Shown: piece after piece, positions 50,701 to 62,512 of the stretch
Layout: each line of letters starts with the position of its first letter
Position numbering within the stretch: the stretch's first letter is position 1
Assembly: GCF_029227915.1 (NCBI RefSeq)
Contig: NC_079876.1
Coordinates: 21,826,001 to 21,890,000 of the forward strand
Direction: 5' to 3'
Length of the DNA: 64,000 bases
Origin: Hydractinia symbiolongicarpus
Lineage: Eukaryota; Cnidaria; Hydrozoa; Anthoathecata; Hydractiniidae
Position numbers and translations under genes: made by a program
Notes under the pieces: generated by a model
Told to the model about the DNA's origin: nothing
Seen by the model: the letters and a program-made list of their open reading frames with translations, nothing else
Database searches by the model: none

Positions 50701-53473
50701 CTGGACTACGACGTTTCAAGTCGTTTTCCATCGCGCCATGGTCTTACAACACTGTGAACTACGTGTAAAGGCTTCTGAAGACTGTAAAATGACATTCTGA
50801 CGCCTAATAAAGGGTTTACACGTAAATAGCGTGTTTCCACGTGCCTGAGCGGGTTAGCATCGGTCTATTCCTTCTACACTCACTGGACTACGACGTTTCA
50901 AGTCGTTTTCCATCGCGCCATGGTCTTACAACGCAGTGAAATACGTGTAAAGGTTTCTAAGGACTGTTATATGGCCTTTTGCCGCCTAATAAAGGCCTTA
51001 CACCTAAAACGCGTGGTTCGACGTGTCTGCGCAGGTTACCATCGGTCTATTCCTTCCACTCTCAATGGACTACGACGTCTCGAGTCACTTTCTAACGCGC
51101 CATGGTCTTACAACATAGTGAACTACGTGTAGAGGCCTCTAAGGGCTGCTATATGACCTTTTACCACCTAATAAAAGCCTTACACGTAAATCACGTGGTG
51201 CCACTTAATGGACTACTACATCTCAAGTCGTTTTCCATCGCGCCATGGTCTTAAAACGCAGTGAAATACGTGTAAAGGCCTCTAAGGACTGTTAGATGGG
51301 CTTTTGCCGCCTAACAAAGGCCCTACACGCAAATCACGTGGTTCCACGTGCCTGCCCATGTTAGCATCGGTCTATTCCTTTTACACTCACTGGACTACGA
51401 CGTTTCAAGTCGTTTTCCATCGCGCCATGGTCTTACAACACTGTGAACTACGTGTAAAGGCTTCTGAAGACTGTAAAATGACATTCTGACGCCTAATAAA
51501 GGGTTTAAACGTAAATCACGTGTTTCCACGTGCCTGAGCGGGTTAGCATCGGTCTATTCCTTCCACTCTCAATGGACTACGACGTCTCGAGTCACTTTCT
51601 AACGCGCCATGGTCTTACAACATAGTGAACTACGTGTAGAGGCCTCTAAGGGCTGCTATATGACCTTTTACCACCTAATAAAAGCCTTACACGTAAATCA
51701 CGTGGTGCCACTTAATGGACTACTACATCTCAAGTCGTTTTCCATCGCGCCATGGTCTTAAAACGCAGTGAAATACGTGTAAAGGCCTCTAAGGACTGTT
51801 AGATGGGCTTTTGTAGCCTAACAAAGGCCCTACACGCAAATCACGTGGTTCCACGTGCCTGCCCATGTTAGCATCGGTCTATTCCTTTTACACTCACTGG
51901 ACTACGACGTTTCAAGTCGTTTTCCATCACGCCATGGTCTTACAACACTGTGAACTACGAGTAAAGCCTTCTGAAGACTGTAAAATGACATTCGGACGCC
52001 TAATAAAGGTCCTACACGTAAATCACGTGGTTCCACGAGCCTGCACAGGTTACCATCGGTCTATTCCTTCTACACTCAATGGACTACGACGTCTGAACTT
52101 ATTTTCCATAGCGCCATGGTCTTACAAAACAGTGAAATACCTATAGAGGCCTCTAAAGATTGTTACATGGCCTCTTGCTGCCTAATAAAGGCTTTACTCC
52201 TAAAACACTTGATTCGACGTGTCTTAGCAAGTTACCATCGCTCTATTCCTTCCACTCCCAATGAACTACGACGTCTCAAGACGCTTTCCATCGCACCATG
52301 GTCTTACAGCACAGTGAACTACGTGTAGAGGCCTCTAAGGGCTGTTATATGACCTTTTACCACCTAATACATGCCTTACACGTAAATCACGTGGTTCCAC
52401 GTACTTCCGCAGGTTAACATCGGTCTATTCCTTCTACACTCAATGGATTACGACGTCTCAAGTCCTTTTCCATCGTCCCATGATCTTACAACGCAGCGAA
52501 CTACGTGTAGAGGCCTCTAAAGATTGTTATATGGCCTGTTGCCGCCTAATAAAGGCTTTACACGTAATTCACGTGCTTCGACGTGTCTGCGCAGGTAACC
52601 ATGGTCTATTCCTACCACTCTCAATGGACTCCGACGTGTCAAGTCGTTTTCCGGCGCGCCATGGTCTCACAACACAGTGAACTACCTGTACAGGCCTCTA
52701 AGGCCTGTTATATGACCTTTTACCACCTAATAAAAGCCTTACACGTAAATCACGTGGTTCCACGTGCCTGCGCAGGTTAGCATCGGTCTATTCCTTCTAC
52801 ACTCACTGGACTACGACGTTTCAAGTCGTTTTCCATCGCGCCATGGTCTTACAACGCAGTGAAATACGTTTAAAGGCTTCTAAGGACTGTTATATGGCCT
52901 TTTGCCGCCTAATAAAGGCCTTACACCTAAAACGCGTGGTTCAACGTGTCTGCGCAGGTTACCATCGGTCTATTCCTTCCACTCTCAATGAACTACGACG
53001 TCTCAAGTCGCTTTCTAACGCGCCATGGTCTTATAACATAGTGAACTACGTGTAGAGGCCTCAAAGGCCTGCTATATGACCTTTTACCACCTAATAAAAG
53101 CCTTACACGTAAATCACGTGGTTCCACTCAATGGACTACTACCTCTCAAGTCGTTTTCCATCGCGCCATGGTCTTACAACGCAGTGAAGTACGTGTAAAG
53201 GCCTCTAAGGACTGTTATATGGCCTTTTGCCGCCTAACAAAGGCCCTACACGTAAATCACGTGGTTCCACGTACTTCCGCAGGTTAACATCGGTCTATTC
53301 CTACCACTCTCAATGGACTACGACGTGTCAAGTCGTTTTCCGGCGCCCCATGGTCTCACAACACAGTGAACTACCTGTACAGGCCTCTAAGGCCTGTTAT
53401 ATGACCTTTTACCACCTAATAAAAGCCTTACACGTAAATCACGTGGTTCCACGTGCCTGCGCAGGTTAGCATC
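47701..53473. repeat. Interlaced duplications (2,831, 3,339 and 507 bp)
   Basis: Bases 47.78-48.6 kb match 50.6-51.45 kb at +2,831. Bases about 48.52-49.96 kb match 51.86-53.30 kb at +3,338 to 3,339 (one private base loss, CTTAGAAGTT, near 48885). At about 53300 the offset drops to 3,157, exactly one monomer less, and the match continues to 50.5 kb. A 507-bp trimer (182 + 182 + 143) is repeated at about 51055-51561 and from 51562, marked by CTCGAGTCACTTTC at 51081 and 51588 (positions of CGAGTCACTT). Confidence 0.8.
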
Positions 53474-56400
53474 GGTCTATTCCTTCTACACTCACTGGAC
53501 TACGACGTTTCAAGTCGTTTTCCATCGCGCCATGGTCTTACAACGCAGTAAAATACGTTTAAAGGCTTCTAAGGACTGTTATATGGCCTTTTGCCGCCTA
53601 ATAAAGGCCTTACACCTAAAACTCGTGGTTCGACGTGTCTGCGCAGGTTACCATCGGTCTATTCCTTCCACTCTCAATGGACTACGACGTCTCAAGTCGC
53701 TTTCTAACGCGCCATGGTCTTACAACATAGTGAACTACGTGTAGAGGCCTCTAAAGACTGTTATATGGCCCTTTGCCAACTAACAAAGGCCCTACACATA
53801 AATCACGTGGTTCCACTCAATGGACTACTACGTCTCAAGTCGTTTTCCATCGCGCCATGGTCTTACAACGCAGTGAAATACGTGTAAAGGCCTCTAAGGA
53901 CTGTTATATGGCCTTTTGCCGCCTAACAAAGGCCCTACACGTAAATCACGTGGTTCCACGTGCCTGCCCATGTTAGCATCGGTCTATTCCTTTTACACTC
54001 ACTGGACTACGACGTTTCAAGTCGTTTTCCATCGCGCCATGGTCTTACAACACTGTGAACTACGTGTAAAGCCTTCTGAAGACTGTAAAATGACATTCTG
54101 ACGCCTAATAAAGGGTTTACACGTAAATCACATGTTTCCACGTGCCTGAGCAGGTTAACATTGGTCTATTCCTTCTACACTCAATGGACTACGACGTCTG
54201 AACTTATTTTCCATCGCGCCATGGTCTCACAGCACAGTGAACTACGTGTAGAGGCCTCTAAGGGCTGTTATATGACCTTTTATCACCTAATACAAGCCTT
54301 ACACGTAAATCACGTGGTTCCACGTACTTCCGCAGGTTAACATCGGTCTATTCCTCCTACACTCAATGGACTACGACGTCTCAAGTCCTTTTCCATCGTC
54401 CCATGATCTTACAACGCAGTGAACTACGTGTAGCCTCTAAAGTTTGTTATATGGCCTGTTGCCGCCTAATAAAGGCTTTACACGTAATTCACGTGCTTCG
54501 ACGTGTCTGCGCATGTAACCATCGGTCTATTCATACCACTCTCAATGGACTACGACGTCTCAAGTTGTTTTCCATCACGCCATGGTCTCACAACACAGTG
54601 AACTACCTCTAGAGGCCTCTAAGGCCTGTTATATGACCTTTTACCACCTAATAAAAGCCTTACACGCAAATCACGTGGTTGTGTTAGCCCAGGTAAACAT
54701 CGGTCTATTCCTTCTACACTCACTGGACTACGACGTTTCAAGTCGTCTTACAACGCAGTGAAATACGTGTAAAGGCCTCTAAGGACTGTTATATGGCCTT
54801 TTGCCGCCTAATAAAGGCCTCACACCTAAAACACGTGGTTCGACGTGTCTGCGCAGGTTACCATCGGTCTATTCCTTCCACTCTCAATGGACTACGAGGT
54901 CTCAAGTCGCTTTCCAACGCGCGATGGTCTTACAACATAGTGAACTACGTGTAGAGGCCTCTAAAAACTGTTATATGGCCCTTTGCCAACTAACAAAGGC
55001 CCTACACGTAAATCACGTGGTTCGACGTGTCTGCGCAGGTTACTATCGGTCTATTCCTGCCACACTCAACGGACTACGATGTCTCAAGTTGTTTTCTGGC
55101 GCACCGTGGTCTCACAGCACAGTGAACTACGTGTAGAGGCCTCTAAGGGCTGTTATATGACCTTTTATCACCTAATACAAGCCTTACACGTAAATCACGT
55201 GGTTCCACGTACTTCCGCAGGTTAACATCGGTCTATTCCTCCTACACTCAATGGACTACGACGTCTTAAGTCCTTTTCCATCGTCCCATGATCTTACAAC
55301 GCGGTGAATTACGTGTAGAGGCCTCTAAAGTTTGTTATATGGCCTGTTGCCGCCTAATAAAGGCTTTACACGTAATTCACGTGCTTCGACGTGCCTGCGC
55401 AGGTTAGCATCGGTCTATTCCTACCACTCTCAATGGACTACGACGTTTCAAGTCGTTTTCCATCGCGCCATGGTTTTACAATGCGGTGAAATACGTGTAA
55501 AGGCTTATAAGGATTGTTATATGGCCTTTTGCCGCCTAATAAAGGCTTTACACCTAAAACACGTGGTTCGACGTGTCTGCGCAGGTTACCATCGGTCTAT
55601 TCCTTCCACTCTCAATGGACTACGACGTCTCAAGTCGATTTCCAACGCGCCATGGTCTTACAACATAGTGAACTACGTGTAGAGGCCACTAAAGACTGTT
55701 ATATGGCCCTTTGCCACCTAACAAAGGTCCTACACGTAAATCACGTGGTTCCACGAGCCTGCGCAGGTTACCATCGGTCTATTCCTTCCACTCTCAATGG
55801 GCTACGACGTCTCAAGTTGTTTTCCATCACGCCATGGTCTCACAACACAGTGAACTACCTGTAGAGGCCTCTAAGGCCTGTTATATGACCTTTTACCACC
55901 TAATAAAAGCCTTACACGTAAAACATATGGTTCCATGTGTTAGCCCAGGTAAACATCGGTCTATTCCTTCTACACTCACTGGACTACGACGTTTCAAGTC
56001 GTCTTACAACGCAGTGAAATACGTGTAGAGGCCTCTAAGGGCTGCTATATGACCTTTTACCACCTAATAAAAGCCTTACACGTAAATCACGTGGTTCCAC
56101 GTACTTCCGCAGGTTAACATCGGTCTATTCCTTCCACTCTCAATGGGCTACGACGTCTCAAGTCGCTTTCCATTGCGCCATGGTCTTACAACACTGTGAA
56201 CTACGTGTAAATGCTTCTGAAGACTATTATATGACCTTCTGACACCTAATAAAGGCTTTACACGTAAATCACGTGTTTCCACGAGCCTGAGCTGGTTAAC
56301 ATCGGTCTATTACTTCTACACTCAATGGACTACGACGTCTGAACTTATTTTCCGTGGCGCCATGGTCTTACAACACAGTAAAATACGTGTAGAGGCCTCT

Positions 56401-58455
56401 AAAGATTGTTACATGGCCTGTTGCCGCCTAATAGAGGCTTTACACGTAATTCACGTGGTTCGACGTGTCTGCGCAGGTTACTATCGGTCTATCCTGCCAC
56501 ACTCAACGGACTACGATGTCTCAAGTCGTTTTCTGGCGCACCGTGGTCTCACAGCACAGTGAACTACGTGTAGAGGCCTCTAAGGGCTGTTATATGACCT
56601 TTTATCACCTAATACAAGCCTTACACGTAAATCACGTGGTTCCACGTACTTCCGCAGGTTAACATCGGTCTATTCCTTCCACTCTCAATGGGCTACGACG
56701 TCTCAAGTCGCTTTCCATTGCGCCATGGTCTTACAACACTGTGAACTACGTGTAAATGCTTCTGAAGACTATTATATGACCTTCTGACACCTAATAAAGG
56801 CTTTACACGTAAATCACGTGTTTCCACGTGCCTGAGCTGGTTAACATCGGTCTATTCCTTCTACACTCACTGGACTACGACGTTTCAAGTCGTTTTCCAT
56901 CGCGCCATGGTCTTACAACGCAGTAAAATACGTTTAAAGGCTTCTAAGGACTGTTATATGGCCTTTTGCCGCCTAATAAAGGCCTTACACCTAAAACTCG
57001 TGGTTCGACGTGTCTGCGCAGGTTACCATCGGTCTATTCCTTCCACTCTCAATGGACTACGACGTCTCAAGTCGCTTTCTAACGCGCCATGGTCTTACAA
57101 CATAGTGAACTACGTGTAGAGGCCTCTAAAGACTGTTATATGGCCCTTTGCCAACTAACAAAGGCCCTACACATAAATCACGTGGTTCCACTCAATGGAC
57201 TACTACGTCTCAAGTCGTTTTCCATCGCGCCATGGTCTTACAACGCAGTGAAATACGTGTAAAGGCCTCTAAGGACTGTTATATGGCCTTTTGCCGCCTA
57301 ACAAAGGCCCTACACGAAAATCACGTGGTTCCACGTGCCTGCCCATGTTAGCATCGGTCTATTCCTTTTACACTCACTGGACTACGACGTTTCAAGTCGT
57401 TTTCCATCGCGCCATGGTCTTACAACACTGTGAACTACGTGTAAAGCCTTCTGAAGACTGTAAAATGACATTCTGACGCCTAATAAAGGGTTTACACGTA
57501 AATCACATGTTTCCACGTGCCTGAGCAGGTTAACATTGGTCTATTCCTTCTACACTCAATGGACTACGACGTCTGAACTTATTTTCCATCGCGTCATGGT
57601 CTCACAGCACAGTGAACTACGTGTAGAGGCCTCTAAGGGCTGTTATATGACCTTTTATCACCTAATACAAGCCTTACACGTAAATCACGTGGTTCCACGT
57701 ACTTCCGCAGGTTAACATCGGTCTATTCCTCCTACACTCAATGGACTACGACGTCTCAAGTCCTTTTCCATCGTCCCATGATCTTACAACGCAGTGAACT
57801 ACGTGTAGCCTCTAAAGTTTGTTATATGGCCTGTTGCCGCCTAATAAAGGCTTTACACGTAATTCACGTGCTTCGACGTGTCTGCGCATGTAACCATCGG
57901 TCTATTCATACCACTCTCAATGGACTACGACGTCTCAAGTTGTTTTCCATCACGCCATGGTCTCACAACACAGTGAACTACCTCTAGAGGCCTCTAAGGC
58001 CTGTTATATGACCTTTTACCACCTAATAAAAACCTTACACGCAAATCACGTGGTTGTGTTAGCCCAGGTAAACATCGGTCTATTCCTTCTACACTCACTG
58101 GACTACGACGTTTCAAGTCGTCTTACAACGCAGTGAAATACGTGTAAAGGCCTCTAAGGACTGTTATATGGCCTTTTGCCGCCTAATAAAGGCCTCACAC
58201 CTAAAACACGTGGTTCGACGTGTCTGCGCAGGTTACCATCGGTCTATTCCTTCCACTCTCAATGGACTACGAGGTCTCAAGTCGCTTTCCAACGCGCGAT
58301 GGTCTTACAACATAGTGAACTACGTGTAGAGGCCTCTAAAAACTGTTATATGGCCCTTTGCCAACTAACAAAGGCCCTACACGTAAATCACGTGGTTCGA
58401 CGTGTCTGCGCAGGTTACTATCGGTCTATTCCTGCCACACTCAACGGACTACGAT
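53474..58455. repeat. Tandem duplication, 3,375-bp unit
   Basis: Bases 53474 to about 55080 are repeated at 56849 to about 58455. Differences seen include CTACACGTAAATC against CTACACGAAAATC, CATCGCGCCATGG against CATCGCGTCATGG, and TAAAAGCCT against TAAAAACCT. Both copies contain the unusual junction CACGTGGTTGTGTTAGCCC (near 54680 and 58053), a loss of four bases from the usual GGTTCCATGTG. The match ends where the right copy reads CGTGGTCTTACAGC and the left reads CGTGGTCTCACAGC. Confidence 0.85.
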
Positions 58456-59231
58456 GTCTCAAGTCGTTTTCTGGCGCACCGTGGTCTTACAGCACAGTGA
58501 ACTACGTGTAAAGGCCTCTCAGGACTGTTATATGGCCCGTTACCAACTAACAAAGGCCCTACACGTAAATCACGTGTTCCACGTGCCTACGCAGTTTACC
58601 ATCGGTCTATTCCTTCCACTCTCAATGGGCTACGACGTTTCAAGTCGTTTTCCATCGCGCCATGGTCTTACAACACAGTGAAATACGTGTAAAGGCCTCT
58701 AAAGATTGTTATATGGCCCTTTGCCAACTAACAAAGGCCCTACACGTAAATCACGTGGTTCCACGTGCCTGCGCAGGTTAGCATCGGTCTATTCCTTCTA
58801 CACTCACTGGACTACGACGTTTCAAGTCGTCTTACAACGCAGTGAAATACGTGTAAAGGCCTCTAAGGACTGTTATATGGCCTTTTGCCGCCTAATAAAG
58901 GCCTCACACCTAAAACACGTGGTTCGACATGTCTGCGCAGGTTACCATCGGTCTATTCCTTCCACTCTCAATAGACCACGAGGTCTCATGTCGCTTTCCA
59001 ACGCACGATGGTCTTACAACATAGTGAACTACGTGTAGAGGCCTCTAAAGACTGTTATATGGCCCTTTGCCAACTAACAAAGGCCCTACACGTAAATCAC
59101 GTGGTTCCACGTGCCTGCGCAGGTTAGCATCGGTCTATTCCTTCTACACTTACTGGACTACGACGTTTCAAGTCGTTTTCCATCGCGCCATGGTCTTATA
59201 ACACTGTAAACTACGTGTAGAGGCCTCTAAA

Positions 59232-59583
59232 GACTGTTAGATGGCCTTTTGACGTCTAGTAAAGACTTTACACGTAAATCACGTGGTTCCACGTGCCTGC
59301 GCAGTTTATCATCAGTACAGTCCTTCCGCCATAAATGGACTAAAACGTCTCAAGTTGTTTTCCATTCCGCCATTGTTTACAACACAGTCAACTACCTGTA
59401 CGGGCCTCTAAGAGCTGTTATATGGCCTTTTACCGCCTATTAAATTCCTTACACGTAAATCACTTACCTGCGCAGTTTACCATCGATGTATTCCTTCCAC
59501 TCTCAATGGAGTAAGACGTCTCAAGTTGTTTTCCATCCCGCCATTGTTTACAACACAGTCAACTACGTGTAGAGGCCTCTAAA
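59232..59583. repeat. Divergent two-monomer block, copy 4
   Basis: It has the same private changes, with length 352. It reads TAGTAAAGAC and CATCGATGTA, shared only with copy 5, which fits the 2,154-bp duplication that contains both. Confidence 0.85.
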
Positions 59584-61385
59584 GATTGTTATATGGCCTG
59601 TTGCCGCCTAATAAAGGCTTTACACGTAATTCACGTGGTTCCACGTGTCTGCGCAGGTTACCATCGGTCTATTCCTACCACTCTCAATGGACTACGACGT
59701 CTGAACTCATTTTCCATAGCGCGATGGTCTTACAACACAGTAAAATACGTGCAGAGGCCACTGAAGATTGTTATATGGTCTGTTGCCGCCTAATAAAGGC
59801 TTTACACGAAATTCACGTGGTTCGACGTGTCTGCGCAGATTACCATCGGTCTATTCCTACCACTCTCAATGGAATACGACGTCTCAAGACGCTTTACATC
59901 GCGCCATGGTCTTACAGCACAGTGAAATACGTGTAAAGGCTTCTAAGGACTGTTACATGGCCTTTTGCCGCCTAATAAAGGCCTTACATCTAAAACGCGT
60001 GGTTCGACGTGTCTGCGCAGGTTACCATCGGTCTATTCCTTCCACTCTCAATGGACTACGATGTCTCAAGTCGCTTTCCAACGCCCCATGGTCTTACAAT
60101 ATAGTGAACTACGTGTAGAAGCCTCTAAGGGCTGCTATATGACCTTTTACCACCTAATAAAAGCCTTACACGTAAATCACGTGGTTCCAAGTACTTCTGC
60201 AGGTTAACATCGGTCTATTCCTTCCACTCTCAATGGGCTACGACGTCTCAAGTCGCTTTCCATTGCGCCATGGTCTTACAACACTGTGAACTACGTGTAA
60301 AGGCTTCTGAAGACTATTATATGACCTTCTGACGCTTAATAAAGGCTTTACACGTAAATCACGTGTTTCCACGTGCCTGAGCTGGTTAACATCGGTCTAT
60401 TACTTCTACACTCAATGGACTACGACGTCTGAACTTATTTTCCATGGCGCCATAGTCTTACAACACAGTAAAATACGTGTAGAGGCCTCTAAAGATTGTT
60501 ACATGGCCTGTTGCCGCCTAATAGAGGCTTTACACGTAATTCACGTGGTTCGACGTGTCTGCGCAGGTTACTATCGGTCTATTCCTGCCACACTCAACGG
60601 ACTACGATGTCTCAAGTCGTTTTCTGGCGCACCGTGGTCTTACAGCACAGTGAACTACGTGTAGAGGCCACTAAAGACTGTTATATGGCCCTTTGCCACC
60701 TAACAAGTGTCCTACACGTAAATCACGTGGTTCCACGAGCCTGCGCAGGTTACCATCGGTCTATTCCTTCCACTCTCAATGGGCTACGACGTCTCAAGTT
60801 GTTTTCCATCACGCCATGGTCTCACAACACAGTGAACTACCTGTAGAGGCCTCTAATGCCTGTTATATGGCCCTTTGCCAACTAACAAAAGCCCTACACG
60901 TAAATCACGTGGTTCCACGTGCCTGCGCAGGTTAGCATCGGTCTATTCCTTCTGCACTCACTGGACTACGACGTTTCAAGTCGTCTTACAACGCAGTGAA
61001 ATACGTGTAAAGGCCTCTAAGGACTGTTATATGGCCTTTTGCCGCCTAATAAAGGCCTCACACCTAAAACACGTGGTTCGACATGTCTGCGCAGGTTACC
61101 ATCGGTCTATTCCTTCCACTCTCAATGGACTACGAGGTCTCATGTCGCTTTCCAACGCGCGATGGTCTTACAACATAGTGAACTACGTGTAGAGGCCTCT
61201 AAAGACTGTTATATGGCCCTTTGCCAACTAACAAAGGCCCTACACGTAAATCACGTGGTTCCACGTGCCTGCGCAGGTTAGCATCGGTCTATTCCTTCTA
61301 CACTTACTGGACTACGACGTTTCAAGTCGTTTTCCATCGCGCCATGGTCTTATAACACTGTAAACTACGTGTAGAGGCCTCTAAA

Positions 61386-61737
61386 GACTGTTAGATGGCC
61401 TTTTGACGTCTAGTAAAGACTTTACACGTAAATCACGTGGTTCCACGTGCCTGCGCAGTTTATCATCAGTACAGTCCTTCCGCCATAAATGGACTAAAAC
61501 GTCTCAAGTTGTTTTCCATTCCGCCATTGTTTACAACACAGTCAACTACCTGTACGGGCCTCTAAGAGCTGTTATATGGCCTTTTACCGCCTATTAAATT
61601 CCTTACACGTAAATCACTTACCTGCGCAGTTTACCATCGATGTAATCCTTCCACTCTCAATGGAGTAAGACGTCTCAAGTTGTTTTCCATCCCGCCATTG
61701 TTTACAACACAGTCAACTACGTGTAGATGCCTCTAAA
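61386..61737. repeat. Divergent two-monomer block, copy 5
   Basis: It lies 2,154 bases after copy 4 and shares its private variants. New changes include GTAATCC for GTATTCC and GTAGATGCC for GTAGAGGCC. Confidence 0.85.
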
Positions 61738-62512
61738 GATTGTTATATCGCCTGTTGCCGCCTAATAAAGGCTTTACACGTAATTCACGTGGTTCCACGT
61801 GTCTGCGCAGGTTACCATCGGTCTATTCCTACCACTCTCAATGGACTACGACGTCTGAACTCATTTTCCATAGCGCAATGGTCTTACAACACAGTAAAAT
61901 ACGTGCAGAGGCCACTGAAGATTGTTATATGGTCGTTGCCGCCTAATAAAGGCTTTACACGAAATTCACGTGGTTCGACGTGTCTGCGCAGATTACCATC
62001 GGTCTATTCCTACCACTCTCAATGGAATACGACGTCTCAAGACGCTTTACATCGCGCCATGGTCTTACAGCACAGTGACATACGTGTAAAGGCTTCTAAG
62101 GACTGTTACATGGCCTTTTGCCGCCTAATAAAGGCCTTACATCTAAAACGCGTGGTTCGACGTGTCTGCGCAGGTTACCATCGGTCTATTCCTTCCACTC
62201 TCAATGGACTACGATGTCTCAAGTCGCTTTCCAACGCCCCATGGTCTTACAATATAGTGAACTACGTGTAGAGGCCTCTAAGGGCTGCTATATGACCTTT
62301 TACCACCTAATAAAAGCCTTACACGTAAATCACGTGGTTCCAAGTACTTCCGCAGGTTAACATCGGTCTATTCATTCCACTCTCAATGGGCTACGACGTC
62401 TCAAGTCGCTTTCCATTGCGCCATGGTCTTACAACACTGTGAACTACGTGTAAAGGCTTCTGAAGACTATTATATGACCTTCTGACGCTTAATAAAGGCT
62501 TTACACGTAAAT

